Below, piece after piece: positions 5,981-12,683 of a DNA stretch of 31,602 nt. The stretch's first letter is position 1. Every line of letters starts with the position of its first letter. The translations under genes were made by a program, and so were the position numbers. The notes below the pieces were generated by a model that had not been told where the DNA came from, did not search any database, and worked only from the letters and a program-made list of their open reading frames with translations. The DNA comes from a virus: IMG/VR virus record IMGVR_UViG_3300046792_000333, positions 1 through 31,602 of that record; one strand, 5' to 3'.

Positions 5981-7468
5981 CTAGGCCGAGTCCGGCGGGC
6001 CATCCCAGGCGAACCTGTTGGTCATCCGTGCCCTGGTCCCCCGACCGGTCGCTGGCATCACCGTCAGCGCCGGGAACGCCCGCTTGATCATCGCGCGGCG
6101 TGCGTCGATATCGGCGTGCTCCCAGTCGTCCACCGTGTCGAGACGCGCCGCGCCGACAGACTCTGGGCCGTCGATCTCAGCCAACCGCGACTCGAGGTCG
6201 GCAGCCGCCGCCAGCACCTTGCTCAATGACCGGTCCACGCGGGCCGCACCCCAGGCCACAACCTTGTCCGCGATTGCGTCAGCGTCCTCATTCAGATCGT
6301 CCAGCTGCTTCGTGATCCGCGCCCGTTCGGCACGCGTGTCCGATGCCCGCCTGGCGATCCTCGCCGCATGCTTCGGGTTCGACAGACGCGTCAGTACGGC
6401 CTCGGTCACCTGGGCGTCAGCGAACCGCTGATCGACGTTCAGGCGACCACAGCCCGAGTTGTACCCGGCGCGCTTTTGGCACCAGTACTCCCGCGCCATC
6501 TCGCCATCTGCGTACGGCGACCGGCTCACCCGTGGCCGCCCGGTCAGCCGATGCCCGCACCGCCCGCAGAAGAGCAGGTAGGTCAGCAGGTATCGCACGG
6601 ACGGCTTCCGGCCCGGCTTGGCCGCCGCGAAATGTGTCTGTACCCGATCCCAGGTCTCGCGGTCCAGCACCGGCTCACCGGACAGCCTGCCCACGTCCTC
6701 GCCGTCGTACGTGACGATGCCGGCCAGTGATGGGCGACGCAGCATCGTATGCAGCGACGTCTCCGACCACAGGAAGCCGTAGGTCGTCGGCAGCTCCGTC
6801 TCGTTCATGAACCGCACCTGCTCGGCACGCGACACCCCTGCGAGCAACTTGCGGGCCACTTCCCGGACCGCCTCGCGCTCGGCCGTCAACTGGGCTTCCG
6901 GCACCCAGATACGCGGCTGGTCCGGCGTCCAGTCCGGTGGGTTCGGCAGGTACCCCGGCATGGCGAACCCGCGATGCGAGGCGTTCGACAGGCCCCGACG
7001 CGCCTTCTTCCGCTTACCCCGCCGGACCCGCTCGCTGATCTTGTCCGACTCGTGCGCGGCAGCTGTCATCGCGTCACGGAACTGCTTCCGACCATCGGCG
7101 GTCTGTAGGTCGTAGGTGGAGTAGGTCGAGGCCACCACCACACCTCGCTTCGCCAACGCCAGCAGCCGCTCTCCCTCCGCTGGCTTGCGGGTGAACCTGG
7201 TCAGGTCGTAGACCTGCACGCCATCGGCCAGGCCGGTCTCCAGACGGGTCATCAGTGCCTCGAAATCCGGCCGCACCACCTTCGGGTTCCACGCGCTCAG
7301 CGCGTTGTCGCGGAACAACTTGCCCACCGTCCAGGCGGGGTTCTCGTTGATCGCGTCAACGTTGTCCTCCTCCTGGCTCTCCACCCGCCGCAGGGTGCCG
7401 TCAGGCTCCCGCGAGATACGACTGTAGGAGTCCATCACTTTCAGTTCCCTGCTCTGCGTTCTAGCCAT
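5981..7468 (-). CDS. int: large serine recombinase (phage integrase)
   Basis: A 495-residue site-specific recombinase that would integrate the phage at a host attB through a covalent serine-DNA intermediate. The N-terminal resolvase domain shows the catalytic motif YSRIS (Ser19), then RPDFEALM and a D-LTRFTRKPAEG helix region. A recombinase domain follows (GYLPNPPDW, LHTMLRRPSLAGI). The zinc-ribbon domain carries Cys301, Cys304, Cys330 and Cys340 (CGRCGHRL, then YWCQKRAGYNSGCG). A coiled-coil-like stretch spans about 375-440 (RAERARITKQLDDLNEDADA). The length fits complete large serine integrases. A candidate attP lies just upstream and an intrinsic terminator just downstream, so it is an independent leftward unit. 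Confidence 0.93.
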   Translation of the reverse strand: MARTQSRELKVMDSYSRISREPDGTLRRVESQEEDNVDAINENPAWTVGKLFRDNALSAWNPKVVRPDFEALMTRLETGLADGVQVYDLTRFTRKPAEGERLLALAKRGVVVASTYSTYDLQTADGRKQFRDAMTAAAHESDKISERVRRGKRKKARRGLSNASHRGFAMPGYLPNPPDWTPDQPRIWVPEAQLTAEREAVREVARKLLAGVSRAEQVRFMNETELPTTYGFLWSETSLHTMLRRPSLAGIVTYDGEDVGRLSGEPVLDRETWDRVQTHFAAAKPGRKPSVRYLLTYLLFCGRCGHRLTGRPRVSRSPYADGEMAREYWCQKRAGYNSGCGRLNVDQRFADAQVTEAVLTRLSNPKHAARIARRASDTRAERARITKQLDDLNEDADAIADKVVAWGAARVDRSLSKVLAAAADLESRLAEIDGPESVGAARLDTVDDWEHADIDARRAMIKRAFPALTVMPATGRGTRARMTNRFAWDGPPDSA

Positions 7469-7475
7469 ACCACTA

Positions 7476-7523
7476 CTGTACTCAATCCGGTGCTCGTTGG
7501 GACTGGTATCGAGTTGAGTACAG
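7476..7523. other. candidate phage attachment site (attP)
   Basis: CTGTACTCAA at 7476-7485 and TTGAGTACAG at 7514-7523 form a perfect 10-bp inverted repeat around a 28-base centre with scattered further symmetry. The total length of 48 bp and position eight bases upstream of the integrase ATG are as expected for attP sites of large serine integrases. The axis lies at 7499/7500, so the crossover dinucleotide should lie near there. It could alternatively be an operator for int. Confidence 0.6.
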
Positions 7524-7578
7524 GGACAAAACCGCAGGTCAGAGCCCTATTTTTGCCCACGGGGCTCCCGGCGTGTCG

Positions 7579-7791
7579 CTAGAGGTCATGGCTGCACAGC
7601 GGGCAGAAGGTGATCTTGTCGGGATCACCGGGCGGCAACGTGAGGCCGATCTCGGCGCACAATAGCCGCGCATCGGCCAGGAGGTCGTCGCCGGTGACCC
7701 AGCAGTGCCCGCACTCTCCGCAGACCACATACGCGTCGTCGGGAATGGGCTCGTGGCCATGCCAGAAGCATCCGAGTTCGGCGTCAAGCAT
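7579..7791 (-). CDS. small zinc-ribbon protein
   Basis: A 70-residue protein starting MLDAELGCFWHGHEPIPDDA. Cys pairs in VVCGECGHCW and FCPLCSHDL form a rubredoxin-like zinc ribbon. Its ATG overlaps the upstream stop by eight bases (ATGCTTGA). It is the last gene of the leftward immunity-type operon. No catalytic motif is visible. Similar proteins are frequent in actinophages and have no assigned role. Confidence 0.6.
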   Translation of the reverse strand: MLDAELGCFWHGHEPIPDDAYVVCGECGHCWVTGDDLLADARLLCAEIGLTLPPGDPDKITFCPLCSHDL

Positions 7792-8026
7792 CGCGTCCGC
7801 CGTCCCACAACGCGAGCGTCGTCACCGCGAGGATGGTCACCGTGGCCAGCAGGGCACCGCGCCACAGCGCCCCGGAGACCAGCGCCAACGCGACCGTCGT
7901 CGCCACCCCGATCACCTCGCCCAGGGCGAGCAGCAGGACGCCCCGCGAGGCTATCGACTTGTGGGTGGGGGTGTCCCCGGCCCATTCGCTGCCCACGCCC
8001 TCATCTCCTCCGTCGTCCGGCATCAT
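7784..8026 (-). CDS. small membrane protein, two transmembrane segments
   Basis: An 80-residue protein with an acidic N-terminus (MMPDDGGDEGVGSEWAGDTP) and two hydrophobic segments, about residues 30-48 (VLLLALGEVIGVATTVALAL) and 56-73 (RGALLATVTILAVTTLAL). It ends in WDGGRDA. It overlaps genes on both sides and lies in the repressor operon, a frequent place for membrane proteins that block superinfection. That role is only a possibility suggested by position. The first or second ATG could be the start. Confidence 0.55.
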   Translation of the reverse strand: MMPDDGGDEGVGSEWAGDTPTHKSIASRGVLLLALGEVIGVATTVALALVSGALWRGALLATVTILAVTTLALWDGGRDA

Positions 8027-8205
8027 CCATCATCACCGTTGCCCGGTGGGTGTGCTTCGTGCTCGTGCCGGTCGGCGGCCTCGTACGCGGCATCCGCGTC
8101 GGCGTACTCGACGCCGTCCAGGTCGTCGCATCGGTTGCAGCCGATGGACCAGTAGACCTCACGGTTGGCGAGGTCCGGCGGGTGCTGCCACACGAAGGTG
8201 GTCAT
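8023..8205 (-). CDS. small acidic protein with CxxC, unknown function
   Basis: A 60-residue protein beginning MTTFVWQHPPDLANREVYWS. Its ATG overlaps the stop of the XRE regulator (ATGA). It has a GCNRCDDLDG knuckle and an acidic, His-rich tail (RHEHEAHPPGNGDDG). The upstream extension of the frame lies in the regulator gene and is low-complexity Arg/Gly, so it is rejected. No family recognised. Confidence 0.55.
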   Translation of the reverse strand: MTTFVWQHPPDLANREVYWSIGCNRCDDLDGVEYADADAAYEAADRHEHEAHPPGNGDDG

Positions 8206-8573
8206 GTGCCCAGTGTGCGGGGGGCCGCATGGATCAGGGGACGCCCCAGCGCGTCCTCGGCGCACGCTCCGCTCGCCCCGCACACCGCGCAGGCCAGGGA
8301 GCCTTCGACGGCTATGACGTAGCGCCGGATGGTGTCGGGATCGGGCACCCTCGAGCCGGACTCCAGCCGCGAGACCGTGGCCTGGGTGACGCCGATCCGT
8401 TTGGCGACCTCGGCTTGCGACAGTCCCTTGGATCTGCGCAGGGCGGCCAGTCCAGCCCTCATCTGCTCCAACGCCGGCCCGGAGTAGACGTCGAGGTCGC
8501 GGCGGGCCTGCTGCACCGCGTCCGCCACTCCGTCCTTCCCCAGCTGCACCAGCCGGTGGTACGTCGTCATCAT
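8202..8573 (-). CDS. XRE-family HTH regulator, candidate immunity repressor
   Basis: A 123-residue protein. The ATG at 8573 is chosen because it overlaps the preceding stop (ATGA). An N-terminal helix region (MMTTYHRLVQLGKDGVADAV) is followed at about residues 38-92 by a Cro/C1-type helix-turn-helix: LRRSKGLSQAEVAKRIGVTQ, then ATVSRLESGSRVPDPDTIRRY. The C-terminal 30 residues contain CAVCGASGACAEDA, a Cys-rich patch. There is no peptidase-type domain. It sits in the leftward operon divergent from the early operon, the normal place for a lysogeny repressor. The palindrome TTGCCTCCGGCAT lies upstream of the operon's first gene and is a plausible operator. Confidence 0.75.
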   Translation of the reverse strand: MMTTYHRLVQLGKDGVADAVQQARRDLDVYSGPALEQMRAGLAALRRSKGLSQAEVAKRIGVTQATVSRLESGSRVPDPDTIRRYVIAVEGSLACAVCGASGACAEDALGRPLIHAAPRTLGT

Positions 8574-8761
8574 GTAGGCCGGTGGTGGCGACCCCGGAGC
8601 GGTGGCCCAGGGCAGTCCGGGTCGGGGCACCAGCAGCCCCAGTGGTCGAACGCCGGGTCTGGCGGGTCGGCCGGACCCTGCCCGTCTTTGGTGAGACCGA
8701 TCCGCAGGTGGACGGGTTCGCCGTCGTCACCAGCCGCGGACCAGTCGGTCTCGTCTGTCAT
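8570..8761 (-). CDS. small acidic/Pro-rich protein, unknown function
   Basis: A 63-residue protein beginning MTDETDWSAAGDDGEPVHLR, with WGCWCPDPDCPGPP near the C-terminus, a compact three-Cys patch. AAAAGGG lies directly before the ATG and GGAGG lies further upstream. It is the first gene of the leftward operon leading into the XRE regulator, to which it is coupled by ATGA. No family recognised. Confidence 0.5.
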   Translation of the reverse strand: MTDETDWSAAGDDGEPVHLRIGLTKDGQGPADPPDPAFDHWGCWCPDPDCPGPPLRGRHHRPT

Positions 8762-8911
8762 CCCTTTTACTTGCCTCCGGCATCAGGTTGATGATGTGAG
8801 GGCAGCGCACCGCACCCCACCGGGGCTGGGGCGGACGCCTCGGTGAGGGTGACGCGAGGGGCGGGGTCTGGGCCTCTCTGCGCTGTGTTGCATGCTCCCT
8901 TCGCTTACAAC
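8762..8911 (-). promoter_or_regulatory. promoter/operator region of the leftward immunity operon
   Basis: A 150-base gap holding one copy of the dispersed palindrome (TTGCCTCCGGCAT, 8771-8783) ten bases upstream of the ATG at 8761, and a minus-strand GAAGGGAGC at 8902-8894. A 36-codon minus-strand frame (8893-8783) follows the 9-mer directly, but it is Arg/Pro-rich and not convincing as a gene. No clear -10/-35 pair was found. Confidence 0.4.
8771..8783. promoter_or_regulatory. dispersed 13-bp palindrome TTGCCTCCGGCAT
   Basis: This matches TTGCCYNNRGCAW exactly and lies just upstream of the first gene of the XRE-regulator operon. The remaining strict copies lie at 17.5-21.9 kb. The position suggests a protein-binding site that could autoregulate the operon. 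Confidence 0.55.
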
Positions 8912-9346
8912 TCAGGGGTCGTCATCCCCCGTCGAGCCAGGGCCACGGTATTGCAGGTCCCCGCGCTTCAGCCGCTCACGAATCTCTTCGATGTCGGCCC
9001 CGGTGAACCGGGCTCCTCGTCCGATGGTGCGGTACGGGATCTGCCCCCGGTGGACACGACGCTGCAGCCACTTGGCGCTCACGCCGAGCGCGAACGCGGC
9101 CTGGTCGTAGGTGTAGGGCTTTCGGAGGAAGTGGGCCTCCGTCGTGTGACGGCGCAGGATCGTGTTGAGGACATCGACCAACTCGTCATCGACGCTACTC
9201 CCGAGTCGGAGCACCAGCGTGCCGTCAGCGGTCAGGACCGCGCGACCCAGCATGGACGCCCGGCCGCCCCGGATACGCACATGGCTCACCCCATTCCCCA
9301 GTAGGCCGAACAAACGTCGGGTGCTCGTCCCGCACACACTGGACAT
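8912..9346 (-). CDS. HTH DNA-binding protein (excisionase/MerR-like)
   Basis: A 144-residue protein. Residues about 78-128 form a winged-helix excisionase-like domain: PYTYDQAAFALGVSAKWLQR, RVHRGQIPYRTIGRGARFTG, then DIEEIRERL. The N-terminal half (LTADGTLVLRLGSSVDDELV) looks like a small alpha-beta domain. The start is uncertain: the ATG at 9346 has GGGGGTGG close by, while an internal GTG near 9289 or the ATG at 9253 would give a shorter protein. It is divergent from the early operon across a 303-base switch region, and its start codon overlaps an ACTGGACATC half-site. A regulatory or excision role is likely. Confidence 0.65.
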   Translation of the reverse strand: MSSVCGTSTRRLFGLLGNGVSHVRIRGGRASMLGRAVLTADGTLVLRLGSSVDDELVDVLNTILRRHTTEAHFLRKPYTYDQAAFALGVSAKWLQRRVHRGQIPYRTIGRGARFTGADIEEIRERLKRGDLQYRGPGSTGDDDP

Positions 9347-9649
9347 CCACCCCCGAGGGTGCCCGATGCGGGTTCGACGTTCGATCGATCCAACACACAG
9401 TAGTGCCGCTACTCCCTGTAGAGCAACGGGTTACGGCCAGGTTTCTGAACATTCTTCACCGCAAGTCAAGCCAGCACTTCGCTTATGCAGAAAATATGCA
9501 GAAACGTATACCGGCAAGGCGAATCCCGGTTGGCATGGCGAGTTCTGGTGAATAACTGGACGCTACTGGACGGAACGCCCCACGCAGGCCGAATCGGAGG
9601 TACCAAGGATGGCAGCGAGGTTCCGCTGACAGGGGAAGGGAGCGGACCG
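9347..9649. promoter_or_regulatory. divergent switch region between leftward and rightward operons
   Basis: A 303-base gene-free region, noticeably AT-richer than its surroundings. It contains a small palindrome AGTAGTGCCGCTACT (about 9400-9414), a direct repeat TATGCAGAAA in AT-rich DNA around 9484-9500, GTATACC near 9508, and the operator-like AACTGGACGCTACTGGAC at 9554-9571. A candidate rightward promoter is TTGGCA followed 17 bases later by TAACTG, overlapping the operator-like motif. It most likely controls the lysis-lysogeny choice. Confidence 0.5.
9554..9571. promoter_or_regulatory. operator-like motif, copy 2
   Basis: AACTGGACGCTACTGGAC differs from the copy at 5906-5923 at one of 18 positions. 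It lies about 80 bases upstream of the first early gene, where a repressor would block rightward transcription. Confidence 0.45.
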
Positions 9650-9880
9650 TTGTCTATGGCAACAGAATTTTCTGAGGCACTGCTCACGATGGGCGAAGCA
9701 GCGATGCGGCTGCGGGTGTCCACCTACCAACTGCGCAAGATCCGGGAGGATGGCCGGATCGGTTACACCAAGATCGGCTCAAAGTATATGTTTACGCCGA
9801 CCGATATCGAGGAGTACCTCCTCGCTCAGCGTGTCGCGCCGATCGAGCCGAAGCGCCGGGCCTCCGCCCGGAAGTCATGA
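9650..9880 (+). CDS. excisionase-like HTH protein
   Basis: A 76-residue protein of the HTH_17/excisionase type: LTMGEAAMRLRVSTYQLRKI, REDGRIGYTKIGSKYMFTPT, DIEEYLLAQ. The TTG at 9650 is preferred because GAAGGGAGC (9635-9643) ends six bases upstream. The ATG at 9656 would put that site 12 bases away. An open frame from 9485 covers the AT-rich switch region and is unlikely to be coding. It is the first gene of the rightward early operon and overlaps the nuclease gene by ATGA. It may act as the recombination directionality factor or as an early activator. Confidence 0.65.
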   Translation: MSMATEFSEALLTMGEAAMRLRVSTYQLRKIREDGRIGYTKIGSKYMFTPTDIEEYLLAQRVAPIEPKRRASARKS

Positions 9881-10872
9881 CGGCCTACCAGCTGCTGGCC
9901 CACTCCGAGGTCGACACCCCCGAGTGGCACGAGACCCGGTCGCGTGGCCTGGGTGGTTCCGACGCCAGCGCGATCCTGGGGATCAACCCGTACCGCTCGC
10001 CGTACGACGTGTGGGCCGAGAAGACCGGCAAGGTGCGAGCCGAAGGCGGCGGCGCGAGCGAGGCGGCGTACTGGGGCACGACCCTGGAGCCGATCCTGGC
10101 CAGCGAGTTGCAGCACCGGCTGGGCACCGAGTTGTCCGGCGGGATCTACCTGCGCCCGGCCGAGGGCACCCTGCGCAGCGTCGAGCACCCGTTCATGATC
10201 GCCAACGTCGACCGGATGGTGTTCGACACCGACGTACCGCCGGTGGCCGAGGCGATCGAGCCGGTCGCGGTCGCGGAGATCAAGACGGTCGGACTGCGCG
10301 GTGCCGCCGACTGGCGCTACGGCGGCATCGGCAAGCACGCCCTGGTCCAGGGTGTCCATTACATGGCGGTGACCGGGCTCGAGGTCTGCTACTTCGGGTG
10401 TCTGATCGGCGGCCAGGAGTTCGTCTGGCGGGCGCTGGAGCGCGACGCCGACCTGGAGGCCGACGTGATCCAAGCCGAAGAGGAGTTCTGGCGGCTCGTC
10501 ACCGAGGATCACCCGCCGCTGATCGACGGCTCGCCCTCGACCAAGCAGACGCTGCTGCGGATGTACCCGGAGGCGGTCGCGGACAAGACCGTCGATCTCG
10601 GTCCGGCGGCGGCGGCACTGATCGCCACCCACAACCGGATCAAGGACGAGGTCGGCCTGAACGAGCAGTCCCTCGCCGCCGTCGACAACGCCCTGAAGGC
10701 AGCCCTCGGTGAGGCCGAGGTCGGGCTGCTGCACGGTCGGCCGGCGGTGAAGTGGAGCAACGTCGCGGGCCGCCGCTCGATCGACACCAAACGTCTCCGG
10801 GCAGAGCACCCCGACATCGCCGCGAAGTACACCATCACCGGCGAGTCGTCGCGGCGCTTGTCCATCGTCTAG
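9877..10872 (+). CDS. YqaJ-family viral recombinase exonuclease
   Basis: This 331-residue 5'-3' exonuclease belongs to the lambda-exo/YqaJ PD-(D/E)XK superfamily and would produce single-stranded DNA for the adjacent RecT. Visible motifs are EWHETRSRGLGGSDASAILG at residues 16-35, GTTLEP with Glu71, ANVDRMV with Asp112, and AEIKT with Glu134/Lys136, the catalytic D-ExK pair. A conserved YGGIGKHALVQGVHYMAVTG segment follows. The C-terminal 90 residues are helical. The ATG overlaps the previous stop. The TAG overlaps a GAAGGGAGC ribosome-binding site that serves RecT. Confidence 0.9.
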   Translation: MTAYQLLAHSEVDTPEWHETRSRGLGGSDASAILGINPYRSPYDVWAEKTGKVRAEGGGASEAAYWGTTLEPILASELQHRLGTELSGGIYLRPAEGTLRSVEHPFMIANVDRMVFDTDVPPVAEAIEPVAVAEIKTVGLRGAADWRYGGIGKHALVQGVHYMAVTGLEVCYFGCLIGGQEFVWRALERDADLEADVIQAEEEFWRLVTEDHPPLIDGSPSTKQTLLRMYPEAVADKTVDLGPAAAALIATHNRIKDEVGLNEQSLAAVDNALKAALGEAEVGLLHGRPAVKWSNVAGRRSIDTKRLRAEHPDIAAKYTITGESSRRLSIV

Positions 10873-10888
10873 AAGGGAGCACCACATC

Positions 10889-11671
10889 ATGGCAACAGCC
10901 GACTCCGTGCGCGAGGAACTGGCCCAGGGCAAAGACCTGGAGACCTCGCAGCGGTCACGAGCCGACAACGTGATCAGCCTGATCCATCGTTCGCTGCCCG
11001 AGATCGCCAAGGCGCTACCGGCCCACATCCGGCCCGAGCGGATCGCACGGATCGCCACCACGGCGGTCCGGGTCACCCCGAAGCTGGCCGACTGCACCCA
11101 GACGTCGTTCCTGGGGGCGCTGCTGACGGCGGCCCAACTGGGGCTGGAACCGAACACCCCGACCGGCGAGGCGTACCTGGTGCCCTACGGCAAGCAGGTC
11201 CAGCTGATCATCGGCTACCGGGGCTACATCGCGCTGGCCAACCGCTCCGGGATGCTGGCCAACATCATGGCCCACACGGTCCACGACAACGACGAGTTCG
11301 ACTTCAAGTACGGCACCAAGCCGTACCTGGACCACACCCCGGTCATCGGCGTCGACCCCGGCCCGGCCAAGTGCTGGTATGCCTGCGCGACGCTGGTCAA
11401 CGGCGGCTCCTCGTTCGTGGTGCTGGACCACTTCGCGGTCGAGTCCTACCGGGTCCGCAGCAAGGCCAAGGAGGACGGCCCCTGGACCACCGACTACGAC
11501 GCGATGGCCCAGAAAACCTGCATCCGCCGACTCGCCCCGTACCTGCCGATGAGCGTCGAGTTCGCCCACGCCATGGTCGCGGACGAACAGGTCCACGACT
11601 TCACCCCCGGTGTCTCCGACCCCGAGGTCATCGCCACGCTCGCCGGTGTCGAACCCAGCAACGAGTCATGA
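10889..11671 (+). CDS. recT: RecT-family single-strand annealing protein
   Basis: A 260-residue annealing protein expected to coat single-stranded DNA made by the upstream YqaJ nuclease. The RecT signature is clear: ALPAHIRPERIARIATTAVR, then FLGALLTAAQLGLEPNTPTG, EAYLVPYGKQVQLIIGYRGY and a downstream KAKEDGPWTTDYDAMAQKTC. GAAGGGAGC (10872-10880) precedes the ATG by eight bases. Together the two genes form a lambda Red/RecET-like module. Confidence 0.92.
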   Translation: MATADSVREELAQGKDLETSQRSRADNVISLIHRSLPEIAKALPAHIRPERIARIATTAVRVTPKLADCTQTSFLGALLTAAQLGLEPNTPTGEAYLVPYGKQVQLIIGYRGYIALANRSGMLANIMAHTVHDNDEFDFKYGTKPYLDHTPVIGVDPGPAKCWYACATLVNGGSSFVVLDHFAVESYRVRSKAKEDGPWTTDYDAMAQKTCIRRLAPYLPMSVEFAHAMVADEQVHDFTPGVSDPEVIATLAGVEPSNES

Positions 11672-11841
11672 GTCGGCGGCGGCGGCCGGCGCGGCTGCGG
11701 GTGTACGAGTCACTGCTCTGTGAACGGTTCCAGCCGCCGATCCGCCGCCGCAACTCCTACCAGCCCGACGACAGCCCAGCCGAGGTCAGGCGGCGTGTCC
11801 GTGAACTGAGAGAGGCGGTGGGTGGCGATGAGGAGGGGTGA
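11668..11841 (+). CDS. small basic protein, unknown function
   Basis: A 57-residue protein starting MSRRRRPARLRVYESLLCER. It is Arg-rich in its N-terminal half and has a coiled segment EVRRRVRELREAVGGDEE at the end. Its ATG overlaps the recT stop (ATGA) and it ends three bases before the next gene. No family is recognised; the high positive charge suggests nucleic-acid contact. Confidence 0.5.
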   Translation: MSRRRRPARLRVYESLLCERFQPPIRRRNSYQPDDSPAEVRRRVRELREAVGGDEEG

Positions 11842-11844
11842 CGG

Positions 11845-12216
11845 ATGCCACGACTTGGCAAGCGCTACATCTGCGTGGACCTGGATTTCTGGGAGGACGC
11901 CGAGGATATGGGCCTCACCCTCAAGGCCGAGCGACTGTTCCTCAGGGGCCTCGCCGAATGTTACAGAAAGGCCACGGACGGGGTTATCTCGCGTTCAACT
12001 CTGCGTCGTCTCGGCGGTAACGGCTACCAACATAGCGTCCAGTTACTGCTTCGTTGTGGCCTGTTGGAGGAGAAGGAGCGGGACCTGTTCTGGATACCCA
12101 GCTGGAACAAGTGGAACGAGTCGATGGAGGACGTTTCCGCACGTCGCGCCGCAGACAGGCAGCGGAAACGGCTCAAGAAGGGCATCCCGCCGAACGCCTT
12201 CCGCATCCCCGACTGA
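11845..12216 (+). CDS. replication-initiator-like winged-helix protein
   Basis: A 123-residue protein starting MPRLGKRYICVDLDFWEDAE. The pattern 'vdldFw.d....l...aerLFlrgLaecy...tDGvIsr..lrrl' followed by LLLRCGLLEEKERDLFWIPS and WNKWNESMEDVSARRAADRQ resembles the N-terminal domain of phage replication initiators or replisome organisers. In those proteins the same 'W.kWn.s.e.v..rR..dR.R' motif closes the winged helix. It is short, lacking the usual C-terminal helicase-loader part. An iteron-like array begins five bases after its stop, supporting an origin-binding role. GAGGGGTGACGG precedes the start. Confidence 0.55.
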   Translation: MPRLGKRYICVDLDFWEDAEDMGLTLKAERLFLRGLAECYRKATDGVISRSTLRRLGGNGYQHSVQLLLRCGLLEEKERDLFWIPSWNKWNESMEDVSARRAADRQRKRLKKGIPPNAFRIPD

Positions 12217-12220
12217 GGTG

Positions 12221-12296
12221 CCTATTCCGCGCGGAACAGCGCCGGAACGGTCGCGGAATAGCAGTGCTATTCCGGCGCTGTTCCAGGCTATTCCGC
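12221..12296. repeat. iteron-like repeats and nested palindromes, candidate replication origin
   Basis: Four copies of a CTATTCCG core lie within 76 bases: 12222-12229, inverted 12254-12261, 12267-12274 and 12288-12295. GGAACAGCGCCGGAA (12233-12247) and TTCCGGCGCTGTTCC (12270-12284) form a perfect 15-bp inverted repeat. Inside it lies GGAATAGCAGTGCTATTCC (12255-12273), a perfect 9+1+9 palindrome. The two structures share bases and exclude each other. The site follows the initiator-like gene directly. An AT-richer stretch (AAGAATAGAAAGAGAGG) comes next. Confidence 0.55.
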
Positions 12297-12380
12297 TTCT
12301 AAGAATAGAAAGAGAGGTTTACGGCGAGGTCGCACGGAACCATCTACCCGCGCGCGCAGATTTAGTTGAAGGGGGCAACT

Positions 12381-12683
12381 GTGGACACTGTGGATAACCC
12401 TGTGGACATCCCGCTGCCGCTGGATGGCCTGCCGGACGCACCTCCACGGCACCGGGTGGCACCGCGTAAGGGGGCGCGGCGCAAGCCGATCTACCGGCGG
12501 GTGCCGAACATCGTGCATCGCTGCGACGACTGCATGGCCAACCACCGCGACAACGTCGCCGCTCCGCTGGCCCTGCCGGGCCGGTATGAGCGCCGCATCA
12601 TCGGAGAGGGGGCGCGGTTCCTGTGCTACGAACACGTCCAACACTGGCGGGAGTACGACTCGATGCAGCCGTTGGAGGAGTGA
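12381..12683 (+). CDS. small protein with Cys/His zinc-like motif
   Basis: A 100-residue protein. The GTG at 12381 is chosen because GAAGGGGG lies about five bases upstream; a TTG 15 bases earlier would sit on that site. It starts MDTVDNPVDIPLPLDGLPDA. A basic centre (KGARRKPIYRRVPNIVHRCD) leads to CDDCMANHRDNVAAP and later FLCYEHVQHW. The C-x2-C...C-x2-H arrangement could bind zinc. Its last codons overlap the RusA start. Function unknown. Confidence 0.6.
   Translation: MDTVDNPVDIPLPLDGLPDAPPRHRVAPRKGARRKPIYRRVPNIVHRCDDCMANHRDNVAAPLALPGRYERRIIGEGARFLCYEHVQHWREYDSMQPLEE

Noticed and set aside
7540-7575. GAGCCC...GGGCTC inverted repeat near TTTTT as a terminator
   Set aside because: The stem is short with a long loop, and the T-run lies inside the loop, so it does not fit an intrinsic terminator on either strand.
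8783-8893. 36-codon minus-strand frame immediately after a GAAGGGAGC
   Set aside because: The 9-mer abuts the ATG with no spacing, and the product is Arg/Pro-rich; more likely promoter DNA.
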